DNA from: Bacteroidales bacterium
Lineage (GTDB): Bacteria; Bacteroidota; Bacteroidia; Bacteroidales; UBA3663
DNA: 64,000 bases
Assembly (NCBI GenBank): GCA_017618715.1
Contig: JAFZTS010000072.1
Coordinates: 1 to 64,000 of the forward strand
Direction: 5' to 3'
Shown here: positions 42,836-51,945 of the stretch, in pieces
Numbering within the stretch: position 1 is the first letter of the stretch
How the letters are laid out: each line of letters begins with the position of its first letter
Position numbers and translations under genes: made by a program
The notes under the pieces: model-generated
The model's database searches: none
What the model was told of the DNA's origin: nothing
The model's input: the letters and a program-made list of their open reading frames with translations, nothing else

Positions 42836-42966
42836 AAAAGATTAATTAACAATGAACAATGAACAAATAACAATTGTGAATTATCAAATATGGCCAAAAG
42901 TATATTAAAATAGCCTAATTTTTTGAAATAATTGAAGAAAGATGCATATTTGTCAAAAAATATTAT
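42836..42966. repeat. Short AT-rich repeat segment before the TPR lipoprotein gene
   Basis: AACAATGAACAATGAACAA (42848-42866) is the complement-type counterpart of the repeats at 8885. The rest is AT-rich promoter sequence. Confidence 0.45.
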
Positions 42967-42974
42967 TATCTTTG
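42967..42974 (+). promoter_or_regulatory. -7 box of the TPR lipoprotein promoter
   Basis: TATCTTTG, about 75 nt before the ATG at 43051. A TTTG lies 14 bp upstream, closer than consensus. Confidence 0.55.
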
Positions 42975-43050
42975 CGGCGCAGTATTATAGGCACATTATT
43001 TATCAACCTGAAAAGATACAAATAACGAACATCAACTAATATTTTTTTCT

Positions 43051-44733
43051 ATGATCAAGAAAGTTTTTCTGACCGCAGGTGCAGCTGTTATGCTTGCTGC
43101 CGTAACGTCGTGCGGCAAGCTCGATCCGCTCACCGCTGACAATTTCGTTTGCAATCCCAATCCCCTTGTTGAAGAGGGCGGACAGGTGAATGCAACTGTT
43201 ACCGTGACCTATCCTGAGAAGTATTTCAACAAGAAGGCCAGCATCACCATCACTCCCGTGCTGGAGTATGCCACTGGCGAAACCGCTGGTACTCCCGTTA
43301 CCTTCCAGGGTGAGAAGATTAGCGGCAATGACCAGGAAATCAACTACAAGTATGGTGGTACGGGCACGTTCCGCTGCTCTTTCCTCTACAAGGACGAGAT
43401 GGCTACTTCCAAGCTCCGTCTGGACTTCAACGCCGAGGTAAAGGGTAAGCCTTACAAGCTGCCCAGCGTATATATCGCTGATGGTGTGATTGCCACCGAG
43501 AGCCTCTGCTCTGCTTTCGGCAACACGCCAGCATACGCCAAGGACAACTTCGTGAAGGACACCTTCGACAAGTACATCGCCACAATGATCTACCAGTACC
43601 AGAGCACCAATCTGCGTGCTTCGGAGTCGGAGAAGAAGCAGGAGGTGAAGGACATGCAGGCAGCCATCACAGCCACCAAGAACCAAGATCGTCGTGAGTT
43701 CGAGGGTCTTGACATGGTGAGCACCGCTTCGCCTGAAGGTGCCTATTCACTCAACGAGCGCCTCGCTGCAGGACGTGAGAAGAGTTCGGCTGCCTACCTG
43801 AACAAGTTCCTCAAGAAAGCCAAGATGCAGGGCCAGATCACTCCTGAGCAGATCGCTGAGGACTGGGACGGCTTCAAGGAGCTCGTCGAGAACAGCAGCA
43901 TCCAGGACAAGCAGCTCGTGCTGAACGTACTGAGCCGCATCAGTGATCCTGACCGTCGTGAGCAGGAGATCCGCAACCTCTCGGCTGCCTATAAGGAGCT
44001 TGCTGACGAGATTCTGCCACAGTTACGTTATTCGAAGGTTACCGCTACCGTTCGCAATATTGGCCACACCGATGACGAGATTGCTGACCTTTGGAAGAAC
44101 AACAAGGATGAGCTCACCGTTGAGGAGCTTCTCTACCTGGCCAACATGTCGAATCCCACTGTGAAGGAGGCTATCTACAAGTACACCCAGACCAAGTTCG
44201 GCAAGGACCTTCGTGCTGCCAACGACCTGGCTGACCTCTACTATACACAGGGCAAGTATGCCGAGGCTGAGAACCTTTGGAAGAGCATTCTCAACAAGGA
44301 TGCCAACAACCCACAGGCCAACCTCAATATGGGTCTCGTAGCCATGAACAATGGCGACTGGCAGGCTGCCCAGACATATCTTGGCAAGGCCGGTGACTGC
44401 GCTGAGTACGGCGAGGCTATGGGTACTCTGCTTACCAACAAGGGACAGTATGCACAGGCTGTACAGAGCTTCGGTGACGTGAAGTCGAACAACTCGGCTG
44501 TTGCCAACATCCTCAACAAGAACTACAGCGCTGCCAAGTCGATCCTCGACGGCATCAAGGACAAGAACGCCATGACCTATTATCTGTTGGCTATCGTAGC
44601 TGCTCGCACAAGCAATGCTACCGGTGTCGGCGATAATCTCCGCAAGGCCATTGGCATGGATAGCTCGCTCAAGAATAAGGCACTGGGTGACCTTGAGTTC
44701 GCCAAGTTTGCCAGCGTGCTCAACAACCTTTAA
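43051..44733 (+). CDS. TPR lipoprotein with OmpA-like middle segment
   Basis: 560 residues. Lipobox AVTSC (Cys21). About 25-150 is beta-rich (repeated T and V strands), about 210-265 contains VSTASPEGAYSLNERLAAGR, which looks like the peptidoglycan-binding loop of OmpA-type domains in degenerate form, and the C-terminal half is helical with TPR units (YYTQGKYAEAENLWKSIL and NNPQANLNMGLVAMNNGDW, about 390-460). Codon use looks strongly biased (GAG, AAG, CTC preferred), consistent with high expression. A strong terminator follows. The family occurs in Bacteroidetes envelopes, exact role unknown. Confidence 0.75.
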   Translation: MIKKVFLTAGAAVMLAAVTSCGKLDPLTADNFVCNPNPLVEEGGQVNATVTVTYPEKYFNKKASITITPVLEYATGETAGTPVTFQGEKISGNDQEINYKYGGTGTFRCSFLYKDEMATSKLRLDFNAEVKGKPYKLPSVYIADGVIATESLCSAFGNTPAYAKDNFVKDTFDKYIATMIYQYQSTNLRASESEKKQEVKDMQAAITATKNQDRREFEGLDMVSTASPEGAYSLNERLAAGREKSSAAYLNKFLKKAKMQGQITPEQIAEDWDGFKELVENSSIQDKQLVLNVLSRISDPDRREQEIRNLSAAYKELADEILPQLRYSKVTATVRNIGHTDDEIADLWKNNKDELTVEELLYLANMSNPTVKEAIYKYTQTKFGKDLRAANDLADLYYTQGKYAEAENLWKSILNKDANNPQANLNMGLVAMNNGDWQAAQTYLGKAGDCAEYGEAMGTLLTNKGQYAQAVQSFGDVKSNNSAVANILNKNYSAAKSILDGIKDKNAMTYYLLAIVAARTSNATGVGDNLRKAIGMDSSLKNKALGDLEFAKFASVLNNL

Positions 44734-44755
44734 TCGTTTTGCTGAATGAATGATT

Positions 44756-44786
44756 AGCCCTCGCCGGTTTGGCGAGGGCTTTTTTT
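44756..44786 (+). terminator. Strong Rho-independent terminator
   Basis: AGCCCTCGCC (44756-44765), 5-nt loop, GGCGAGGGCT (44771-44780), then a run of T. Confidence 0.92.
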
Positions 44787-44864
44787 GTCGGAGTGGTCGG
44801 AGTGGTCGGAGTTCTCAGAGTGATCGGAGTACTCTGAGTATTCGGAGTATTCAGAGAACTCCGA
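44787..44864. repeat. TCGGAGT/TCAGAGT simple repeats
   Basis: About eight degenerate copies of a 9-bp unit (GTCGGAGTG, ATCGGAGTA, TTCGGAGTA and similar). Related sequence (TCTGAGTACTCGGATTATG) lies on the other side of the helicase gene at 48246-48264. Confidence 0.65.
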
Positions 44865-47800
44865 TTATTGGACTTGGACGATGGATTCGTTCTTGATGAA
44901 GAGGAGGAAGCCGGAGACGGACGGGTAGCCCATTTGACGGAGGAGACGCATGTAGTTCTTGACTTGACGGCGGTAACCGGGATGGTCGCTGCCCGTCTTG
45001 TAGTCGATGACGATGGCGGTGCCTTGAGGGGTGATGACGATGCGGTCGGGGCGTTGCTGATGTCCCTCGTTATCCATGATGGTGAGCTCGTTGAGGACTT
45101 GAAGACCGGGTTGGAACCAGGGAGCGACTGCGGGCAGTTGGAGTATGCGGGCGATGGTCTGCTGCATTTGCGGCTGGTCAATCACCTGCTCATCGATGAT
45201 GCCACGCGCGTAGAGGTCGTGGATGACTTGGGACGCGTCGTTGGCAGTGCGTATCTCCTGCATGACGGTGTGGATGTAGTTGCCTTTCTCCTTGGCAGTG
45301 ATGTCGGGCTTCGCTGGGTCGTGGAGGATGGATAGGTTGGGGAGGTGGGGGGCACTGGGGAGCCCGCAATTCACGGCGAGGGCGGGGACGCTGGAGGGGC
45401 TAGGATTCCCGCCATTTACGGCGGGAGCGGGGACGTTGGCGGCACTTGGGCGCTCAAGGGAGCCTTGGATGAGGCCGTTTTGGCCGGTTTGTTGCTGACA
45501 GTAACGTTGGAGCCAGTTTTTGAGGTCGGAGCCTTCGTCCTTGCTGGGCTTTGGAGCCATGATGATGAGTGCCTCTTTGGCGCGGGTGAAGGCGACGTAG
45601 GCAGTGTTGAGATTGTCGATGACGACACGTTCGCGTTCCTCGACATAATCATCGTGGAAGATGGTAAATTCCAGATCGCTTCTCAGGGGGATGGGGAGGA
45701 GGATGTTTTGATTTGGGGCATGCACACTTGGCTGCTGAGAAGGACAATCGGAGGATGGCTGATCGGCAGAGGATGGACTGGAGAGATCGACCTTGAAGGG
45801 GTCTTTGCGGGGTTCGCACCAGAGGATGTCGCTGCTTCGTGAACCCAAATCGAATTCCCAAGAGGCGTAAGGCAGAATGACAGTAGGCTTGCCAAGACCT
45901 TTTGACTTGTGGACCGTCATGATGAGAATGGCATCCTGTTCGTCAGGTGTTGTGATGGCTCTTTTGCTGCCTGTTTGTTCCCACCAGACGAGGAATCCCG
46001 AGAGGTCGCTTCCCTTGGTTTGCAAGAATTCGAGTACTAGGTCGCGGAAGGCTTGGAAGAAGGGCGCATCCTGTTGGCGTGCTTTGGCTGGCAGGAGGGC
46101 GATGAGTTCTTCGGTCATCTCATAAAGTGGACGGTGGGCTAGTTCGGGATGGAAGGCGCGTTGGGTCTCATTGCTGCTGAAATATCGTTCGATAGCTTCT
46201 TCGGGGGGACAGTCGCCGAGTTGGAAGAAACTGCACCATGCGATGGCGCGGAAAATGTCGGAGTCGGGAGACTGCAGGTGCCGCATCAGGTGGATGAGCG
46301 TCTGAATGGAGGGACGAGCGGAGATGATCAAAGCCTCGCTGGAAATGATGTCCATGCCGTAAGGACAATCGGGATGCTCGTTCTTGTAACGCAGGAGGGC
46401 TTCGGCCACCCAACTGCACTCCTTGTTGCGACGGCAGAGGATGACAATATCGCTGGGTCGGTAGCCTTTCTGCTGCAGTTCGATGATGACCAGTGGCAGA
46501 CGGCGAGATGCCTCGGCCACGTAGTCTTCAACATGCGGCGAATCGATAGGGTTCCCTTCATCATCCTTTGGTTCGAGGAAACTGATGTTGACATATCCTT
46601 GCGGCTTGTCATCGCCTTGTTTGGGTGGAGCGATATGTTGCTCAACGTCAGCAAAGATGGCTCGTATGCGCTCAGAACCGATCTTTTGGTCGAGCTTGGT
46701 GGCCAAATCACGGAAGAAGTCGTTGTTGAACTCCACGATGGCAGGGAGGGAACGCCAGTTGGTGGTCAAGGAGGTGGAGTCGTCGTGGTGTGCCCAGGGC
46801 TCGTAGTCATTGATTTCGGCATTCAGGAGATTCCAGTCACCACCGCGCCAGCGGTAGATACTCTGCTTGACATCGCCGACGATGAGATTCTGATAGCCCT
46901 GTGCGATGGAGTTGCTGAGCAGGGGCTTGAAGTTGCCCCACTGCATGCCGGAGGTGTCCTGGAACTCGTCGATCATGTAGGAATGGATGCGTGTGCCTGT
47001 CTTCTCGTAGATGAAGGGAGCATCGTCCTTTTTGATGAGTCGGGAGAGCATTTCGGTGGTGGAACTGAGCAACATGATGTTCTGCTCGTTGCAATAGGCT
47101 GTCACCTCCTTGTCGATGTTTGCAATGATGCCCAGTTCGTAGAAGTTGCTCTGTATGGCACGGGCGGTCATGTAGTTGCAGTAGGAGTCTCCGGAAATGT
47201 GGTTGATGCACTGCTGCATGAGGCTTTGCAAAGCATCCTTGACATGTTGTGGAACCTGTTTCCCGCACATCGTATCGGGATTTTCGACGGCTTTGATGAA
47301 ACGATTGCCGGGACGTTCGTGACTGCCGTCAAGGAGTTTGTCGAAGTAGGAGATAGTGCCTGAACCGCCGTACTTGAAGTCGCTTGGTTGCAGACCGTTC
47401 AGTTCGAGCAGTGTCTTGCCCTGTTGTCCCAATGCTTTTGCCGTTTCGCGCCAATCGCGTACGAGCTTGTCGAGCATCCGTGCATATTGTCCGAGTCGTT
47501 CCTTGTCGGAGGTGAAAGTGCGAATGGCATCGCTGTGCTGACGGTAGGTCTCGCTTCCCAATACCTTCTTTGCCAAAGAGATAAGGCTGTCGCGGAAATC
47601 CCATCCCGAGCCTTCCTCGATGCGTTTTTCGGAGAAACGTACCATCCAGTTGAAGAGGTGGGGATTGTCCTTTCGGCTGAGTTTGTCGAGAAAGTTGGTG
47701 ACAGCGGCTTCGAGCACACGTTCGGTATCGAGTTCCACTTCGTAGTTGCCTGGTATATTGAGCTCACGGGCAAAGCTTCGGACGATGCGTTGGAAGAAAC

Positions 47801-48209
47801 TGTCGATGGTTGAGATGTTGAACGATGAGTATTCGTTAAGGATCTGAACAAGTAGCAGGGTGGCCTTTTCGCGGATGGCAACAGCGACGCGTTGACGTTC
47901 GGACGGGTCGGTGAGACTCGTCTTGGTGAAGCATGGGGCAATATCGGCGAAGTAGTCGGATTGCTCGGGATTCTGGCTGAGGAGGAAAAGCTGGTCGATG
48001 ATGCGGCTCTTCATCTCGCCGGTGGCCTTGTTTGTGAATGTCACGGCCAAAATCTCGCTGAACTTCATTTCGCCGGAATGCGTTTCGGGAAGCAGTTGCG
48101 GCGAGAAGAGGAGCTTGAGATAAAAGCCGGTGAGCAGGTGGGTTTTGCCGGAACCCGCTGAGGCGCGGTAGATGTTGAGCGGGTGTCGCTTGTCTTGGGT
48201 AATGGGCAT
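44865..48209 (-). CDS. UvrD-family helicase-nuclease, AddA/RecB-like
   Basis: 1,114 residues. Walker A ASAGSGKTHLL (16-26), VTFTNKATGEMK (about 56-67), IDEFQDTSGMQW (motif II, about 410), VGDVKQSIYRWRGGD (motif III/IV, about 445), TVHKSKGLGKPTVILPY (motif V, about 770) and YVAFTRAKEALII (motif VI, about 875) are those of UvrD/AddA. The C-terminal nuclease shows RPDRIV then VIDYKTGSDHPGYRRQVKNY (about 1055-1085), the D-DYK-Q-Y pattern of PD-(D/E)XK domains. It should process DNA ends for recombination. The AddB partner is not in the window. In-frame low-complexity insertions sit near 825-850 and 920-955. Confidence 0.88.
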   Translation of the reverse strand: MPITQDKRHPLNIYRASAGSGKTHLLTGFYLKLLFSPQLLPETHSGEMKFSEILAVTFTNKATGEMKSRIIDQLFLLSQNPEQSDYFADIAPCFTKTSLTDPSERQRVAVAIREKATLLLVQILNEYSSFNISTIDSFFQRIVRSFARELNIPGNYEVELDTERVLEAAVTNFLDKLSRKDNPHLFNWMVRFSEKRIEEGSGWDFRDSLISLAKKVLGSETYRQHSDAIRTFTSDKERLGQYARMLDKLVRDWRETAKALGQQGKTLLELNGLQPSDFKYGGSGTISYFDKLLDGSHERPGNRFIKAVENPDTMCGKQVPQHVKDALQSLMQQCINHISGDSYCNYMTARAIQSNFYELGIIANIDKEVTAYCNEQNIMLLSSTTEMLSRLIKKDDAPFIYEKTGTRIHSYMIDEFQDTSGMQWGNFKPLLSNSIAQGYQNLIVGDVKQSIYRWRGGDWNLLNAEINDYEPWAHHDDSTSLTTNWRSLPAIVEFNNDFFRDLATKLDQKIGSERIRAIFADVEQHIAPPKQGDDKPQGYVNISFLEPKDDEGNPIDSPHVEDYVAEASRRLPLVIIELQQKGYRPSDIVILCRRNKECSWVAEALLRYKNEHPDCPYGMDIISSEALIISARPSIQTLIHLMRHLQSPDSDIFRAIAWCSFFQLGDCPPEEAIERYFSSNETQRAFHPELAHRPLYEMTEELIALLPAKARQQDAPFFQAFRDLVLEFLQTKGSDLSGFLVWWEQTGSKRAITTPDEQDAILIMTVHKSKGLGKPTVILPYASWEFDLGSRSSDILWCEPRKDPFKVDLSSPSSADQPSSDCPSQQPSVHAPNQNILLPIPLRSDLEFTIFHDDYVEERERVVIDNLNTAYVAFTRAKEALIIMAPKPSKDEGSDLKNWLQRYCQQQTGQNGLIQGSLERPSAANVPAPAVNGGNPSPSSVPALAVNCGLPSAPHLPNLSILHDPAKPDITAKEKGNYIHTVMQEIRTANDASQVIHDLYARGIIDEQVIDQPQMQQTIARILQLPAVAPWFQPGLQVLNELTIMDNEGHQQRPDRIVITPQGTAIVIDYKTGSDHPGYRRQVKNYMRLLRQMGYPSVSGFLLFIKNESIVQVQ
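45363..45439. repeat. 45-bp-spaced direct repeat inside the helicase-nuclease gene
   Basis: CCCGCAATTCACGGCG (from 45363) and CCCGCCATTTACGGCG (from 45408) begin two 32-bp near-identical blocks 45 bp (15 codons) apart; each contains a short GGCG/CGCC palindrome. They encode a duplicated VPAPAVNGG/VPALAVNCG segment. Confidence 0.65.
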
Positions 48210-48270
48210 GATATGTTGTCTGAGTGTTCGAAGAGCTCGGAATAATCTGAGTACTCGGATTATGTGCTTG

Positions 48271-48278
48271 CAAAGATA
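48271..48278 (-). promoter_or_regulatory. -7 box of the helicase-nuclease promoter
   Basis: TATCTTTG on the minus strand, about 62 nt before the ATG at 48209; -33 unclear. Confidence 0.5.
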
Positions 48279-48401
48279 TGCAAAAATATAATTGAAACAT
48301 CATTCTTGCCCAATAAATTGACTAAAATGTCAAAATAAAGTGCTAATTTGTGCCATCTGTCGGGAAATTAGTGCAAAAATGATTAAAAGGGAGGCTATTA
48401 T

Positions 48402-48432
48402 TTTGCTAATTCGCGCGAATTTAGTAACTTTG
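48402..48432 (+). promoter_or_regulatory. Promoter of the SUMF1 lipoprotein and lipid genes
   Basis: TTTG (48402-48405), 19-bp spacer, TAACTTTG (48425-48432). Confidence 0.65.
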
Positions 48433-48459
48433 CGCCCGAAATATGGCCAATTAAACAGA

Positions 48460-49698
48460 ATGAACAAATATACAACCCTTTTTATTTCCCTTATCGGGGC
48501 GCTCTGCCTGTCGGCATGTGATGCCGAAGACCCGTCGCTTGACTACACAGCGCAGTACTATTCTGTAGGACAGGTGAGCCTTAGCAACACTTTGACCGAG
48601 TCGCAACGTACCGTCATCGGCAGGCTTCTGGACAACATGGTGAAAGTGGAACATTGCCAGTTCTACATGGGATCCCAGGCACGCTCTACATCCCGTGCCA
48701 ATTACAATCCGTCTTATTCATCAGCCAAGGACTCGATGAAGCTTACAGCTTTCACCGATGAGAATGGCGTCATCACATACACAAAGAACAATTGGTTCGT
48801 GGATTGCGTACACCTTCTTGACAAGCGTTCCTATCGTCACACGTTGTCGAATGGCACGGTGAAGGTTGATACGATCTATTTCACGCAGATTTACCGTATG
48901 CCCGAAACTTCGGGATTGGACAATGGACATCTGTGGGTAGGGCCGGTTACCGAAATGAGTATGCCGAACGACTACTATATCGGCATGTACGAAGTGTCGC
49001 AGGCCGAATGGACCGCCGTGATGGGCGAAGGCAACTGGCCTACGGGTCGTCGCTGCATCGAGGTAAATGCCAATGATCGTCGCGATAGCGCATGGTATGC
49101 TGCTGTAGGACGCGGAGACGATTATCCGGCCTATAACGTATGGTATGAGGACGCGTTGGCATTCTGCGAGCGCCTGAACCAGCTCTGCAATATGCCTAAC
49201 AGCGAAGGTCTCCGTTTCCGTCTGCCTACCGAGGCGGAGTGGGAGTGTGCTGCTCGTGGTGGCATGTATAGCCGAGGTTTCCGTTATCCCGGCAGCGACA
49301 CCTACAGCGATGTGGCATGGTATTCGGGCAATGCGTTTACCGTTGGGTTGGGGGCCAAGGACTTCGGCATGCACCCTCATGGCGAACTTGAGCCCAATGA
49401 ACTGGGTCTCTATGATATGGCGGGCAACGTTTCGGAGTGGGTACTTAACACCTACTATCGCTACACTTACCGCGACAGCATCGCGAATTCGGCTTTCGAT
49501 GCCAAGCACATGCCGCTTCATGCCGCTGACGGCTATTTGGGCGATACGCTCGTGTTGCGCGGCGGTTCGTGGTATCAGTCGAATTCATTTGCCTTCGGTT
49601 CATCCAGTCGCCAGGAATATTCGCGTGGATCGAACGATGCCGAGAACCTGCAGAGCGTAATCATGCACTGTGGTTTCCGTATCGTTTTGGGCAAGTAA
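48460..49698 (+). CDS. SUMF1/FGE-fold lipoprotein (gliding-motility GldJ/K-like in fold)
   Basis: 412 residues from the ATG at 48460; 40 further in-frame upstream residues would precede the lipobox CLSAC (Cys20) and overlap the promoter. From about 165 to the end it has the formylglycine-generating-enzyme fold: YYIGMYEVSQAEWTAVMG, FRLPTEAEWECAARGG, LYDMAGNVSEWV, LRGGSWY and CGFRIVL. The cysteines needed for sulfatase maturation are not obvious, and the lipoprotein form resembles the structural FGE-fold proteins of Bacteroidetes rather than the enzyme. The next gene begins 1 bp after its stop, so it is in an operon with the lipid genes. Confidence 0.85.
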   Translation: MNKYTTLFISLIGALCLSACDAEDPSLDYTAQYYSVGQVSLSNTLTESQRTVIGRLLDNMVKVEHCQFYMGSQARSTSRANYNPSYSSAKDSMKLTAFTDENGVITYTKNNWFVDCVHLLDKRSYRHTLSNGTVKVDTIYFTQIYRMPETSGLDNGHLWVGPVTEMSMPNDYYIGMYEVSQAEWTAVMGEGNWPTGRRCIEVNANDRRDSAWYAAVGRGDDYPAYNVWYEDALAFCERLNQLCNMPNSEGLRFRLPTEAEWECAARGGMYSRGFRYPGSDTYSDVAWYSGNAFTVGLGAKDFGMHPHGELEPNELGLYDMAGNVSEWVLNTYYRYTYRDSIANSAFDAKHMPLHAADGYLGDTLVLRGGSWYQSNSFAFGSSSRQEYSRGSNDAENLQSVIMHCGFRIVLGK

Positions 49699-49699
49699 A

Positions 49700-50473
49700 A
49701 TGAAAAAAAACTACGATATCAGCTTTGGGACCTACGTATTGGCCCTGTTGCCGTTCTTTGTCTATTTTGCCATCTACGGGTCGTTGGGACTGTATCCCAA
49801 CTACAAGGTAAGCCCTATCGACTTGCGGCCGCTGCACGATTTGGAGTTGCAGTTCTTTGGTGTGATGGATGGAGCGACAAAGGTGGTGCCTGGAGCGTAT
49901 TTCCAGCATCACAACAATGCGGCGCTTGATTTCATCGCAGGCTTCAGCTATCTGTGTTGGCTTCCCGTACCTATGGGCTATGCGCTTTGGCTGACCCGTC
50001 AGGGACGTATTGACCGTGCTTTGCGCATGGGGTGGGGTTTCCTTACGGTCAATCTGGTAGGTTTTGTCATCTACTATGTGCATCCAGCTGCCCCGCCGTG
50101 GTATGTCATCAATCACGGGTTCGAGGCCGACTTCTCTGCGCCGGGCAGTTGCGCGGGACTTGCACGATTCGATGCTCTTACCCATGTGCCGTTCTACCAT
50201 GCCTTCTACGACAAGAACGCCAATGTATTCGCTGCCATGCCTTCGTTGCATGCCGCCTATATGTTCATCTGCACGCTCTATGCCATGCGTTTTAAGGCCA
50301 ACCATTGGGTGCTCCTTATTTTCTGGATCATCACGCTGGGCACTTGGTTCGCAGCCGTTTATTCGGCCCATCACTACATCCTTGATGTCATGGCAGGAGT
50401 CGTCGTCTCACTGGTGGGCATCGAGCTCTTCGAATGGTTCAATCGCCGATATAAGCTATATGTCACCCCTTAG
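49700..50473 (+). CDS. PAP2-family membrane phosphatase, candidate inositol-phosphorylceramide synthase
   Basis: 257 residues from the ATG at 49700 directly after the previous stop. Six or so membrane helices. Catalytic motifs of the PAP2/AUR1 group are present: MPSLHAAY (His near 183) and SAHHYILDVMAG (His near 224, Asp near 229). VHPAAPPWY near 134 is also typical of AUR1-like proteins. In Bacteroides thetaiotaomicron a PAP2 enzyme in the BT_1522-1526 cluster moves an inositol-phosphate head group to ceramide; the two following genes match that cluster, which makes this role likely but inferred. Confidence 0.8.
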   Translation: MKKNYDISFGTYVLALLPFFVYFAIYGSLGLYPNYKVSPIDLRPLHDLELQFFGVMDGATKVVPGAYFQHHNNAALDFIAGFSYLCWLPVPMGYALWLTRQGRIDRALRMGWGFLTVNLVGFVIYYVHPAAPPWYVINHGFEADFSAPGSCAGLARFDALTHVPFYHAFYDKNANVFAAMPSLHAAYMFICTLYAMRFKANHWVLLIFWIITLGTWFAAVYSAHHYILDVMAGVVVSLVGIELFEWFNRRYKLYVTP

Positions 50474-50527
50474 CCCCTTGAACTTTCAAACCTCTTGAAC
50501 TTTCAAACCCTTTGACCCCCTCCCAAT
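50473..50527. repeat. TTGAACTTTCAAACC short repeats
   Basis: CCTTGAACTTTCAAACCTCT and TTGAACTTTCAAACCCTTTG stand in tandem in the gap before the PgpA-like gene. The same kind of sequence (CCTTTCGAA) is found within aroQ at about 41647-41671. Confidence 0.5.
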
Positions 50528-51013
50528 ATGTCTCGTCCGCGTCCTTTTGATGTTTTCTTGACCACAGGTTTCTATTCGGGCTATTCCCCCTTTGCTCCCG
50601 GCACTATGGGCGCATTGGTGGCTACGCTTCTGTGGCTTGTGGGCTATTGGCTTATGAGCTTTTGGACCCTGCAAATCGCTACTGCTGTCTGCATCGTGCT
50701 TTTCACGCTGATCAGTATCCAGCCCATCAACCGCGTGGAGAAGTTCTGGGGCGAAGACCCGAAGCGCGTCGTTATCGACGAAGTGGTGGGAGTGTGGATC
50801 TGTCTGTTGGGTGTGCCTGAGACGACCGACGCTACACGTTTTTGGATCTATGTGGTGATGGCCTTTGCACTGTTCCGCTTGTTCGACATCTTCAAGCCGC
50901 TCGGTATCCGCAAGATGGAGTCGCTGCACGGGGGATGGGGCGTGATGATGGACGATATCCTCTCGGGCATCTACGGCCTCGTCGTGATGATTGTCTGCCG
51001 ATGGTTCTTTTAA
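50528..51013 (+). CDS. PgpA-like phosphatase, candidate phosphatidylinositol-phosphate phosphatase
   Basis: 161 residues. FYSGYSPFAPGTMGALVA (15-32), DPKRVVIDEVVGVW (about 77-90) and FRLFDIFKPLGIRKMESL-HGGWGVMMDD (about 117-147) are the conserved PgpA motifs, with acidic residues for metal binding. Three or four membrane helices. Classic PgpA dephosphorylates phosphatidylglycerophosphate; next to an inositol-lipid type CDP-alcohol transferase it may instead act on phosphatidylinositol phosphate. It starts 55 bp after the PAP2 gene and 28 bp before the transferase gene. Confidence 0.85.
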   Translation: MSRPRPFDVFLTTGFYSGYSPFAPGTMGALVATLLWLVGYWLMSFWTLQIATAVCIVLFTLISIQPINRVEKFWGEDPKRVVIDEVVGVWICLLGVPETTDATRFWIYVVMAFALFRLFDIFKPLGIRKMESLHGGWGVMMDDILSGIYGLVVMIVCRWFF

Positions 51014-51040
51014 TCGAAAAGTCTAAAACACAACAAAGAT

Positions 51041-51712
51041 ATGAGCAAGAGTATTTACTCCAGTATTCGCGACGGCATCCAGCTGTTGGTTTACCGCATA
51101 CTTGACCCAAGTATCCGCTTCATGATACGTCTGGGCGTGACTCCCAATATGATCACCACGCTGGGCCTTTTGGGCAATATCGCCGCTGCCGCCATTTTTA
51201 TCTATTCAGCGCTCTATGTCCCCGCAAGCTGCTACTGGTGGGTGGGACTGGCCGGATGGGTCATCATTGGTTTCAGCATTCTCGATATGGTGGATGGCCG
51301 TATGGCGCGTGTGGGTAATCTGTCGAGCACGTTTGGTGCTTTCTACGATTCGGTGCTCGACCGTTATTCCGAACTCTTCACGCTCAGCGGCATCGCTTTT
51401 TATTTCATTGAGACAGGCCATCCTGTTGCCACCGTCATCACCTTCCTTTCGCTTATCGGCTCTATCATGGTGAGCTACGTACGTGCTCGTGCCGAGGGTC
51501 TTGACGTGGAGTGCAAGGTGGGACTCATGCAGCGTCCCGAACGCGTGGTGCTCACCAGCCTGGGTGCCATCCTCTGCGGCCTGCTAGCTGACACTTGCCG
51601 CGAGAGCTTCGACCCGATGTGGTTCTTGCTCGTTCCGCAGATCATCATCGCTGTGCTTGCCAATTACACCGCCTTTGTCCGCATCAACCATGTGCGCAAA
51701 CAATTGAAATGA
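51041..51712 (+). CDS. CDP-alcohol phosphatidyltransferase, candidate phosphatidylinositol-phosphate synthase
   Basis: 223 residues. The complete family motif D-x2-DG-x2-AR-x8-G-x3-D-x3-D is present as DMVDGRMAR followed by GAFYDSVLDRYSE (about 83-112), in the second of about six membrane helices. The enzyme joins a CDP-diacylglycerol lipid to an alcohol head group. With the PAP2 and PgpA-like genes it reproduces the order of the Bacteroides inositol-sphingolipid cluster, although myo-inositol-phosphate synthase is not adjacent. A 12-bp terminator hairpin follows. Confidence 0.87.
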   Translation: MSKSIYSSIRDGIQLLVYRILDPSIRFMIRLGVTPNMITTLGLLGNIAAAAIFIYSALYVPASCYWWVGLAGWVIIGFSILDMVDGRMARVGNLSSTFGAFYDSVLDRYSELFTLSGIAFYFIETGHPVATVITFLSLIGSIMVSYVRARAEGLDVECKVGLMQRPERVVLTSLGAILCGLLADTCRESFDPMWFLLVPQIIIAVLANYTAFVRINHVRKQLK

Positions 51713-51753
51713 TGGAATAACCTAAGCTGGGGCGACTGCAAAATTCGAATATT

Positions 51754-51794
51754 GAAAGCACTATCCTATACCGAGATAGTGCTTTCATTTTATT
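51754..51794 (+). terminator. Rho-independent terminator after the lipid genes
   Basis: GAAAGCACTATC (51754-51765), 9-nt loop, GATAGTGCTTTC (51775-51786), then ATTTTATT. Confidence 0.85.
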
Positions 51795-51886
51795 AGTTTG
51801 GGGCGACAATTTTTTACCTTTATCATCCATTTTGTCGCTTTATTATCTTTTTTGTCGCATATATTTTATATTTTTATATCCTATAA

Positions 51887-51918
51887 GTTGGAATGTAATT
51901 TCTTTTTCGCTATTTTTG
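51887..51918 (+). promoter_or_regulatory. Promoter of the small ORF/fimbrillin/giant protein unit
   Basis: GTTG (51887-51890), 20-bp spacer, TATTTTTG (51911-51918); ATG at 51946. Confidence 0.6.
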
Positions 51919-51945
51919 CAAACAAAACTATAAAAATTTACAATT

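Noticed and set aside
46149..47363. 404-codon open frame antisense to the helicase-nuclease gene
   Set aside because: All helicase motifs are in the minus-strand frame that covers this region.
51795..51860. TTTTGTCGC direct repeats as a regulatory site
   Set aside because: Only two or three loose copies in AT-rich sequence; no symmetry or relation to the promoter could be shown.
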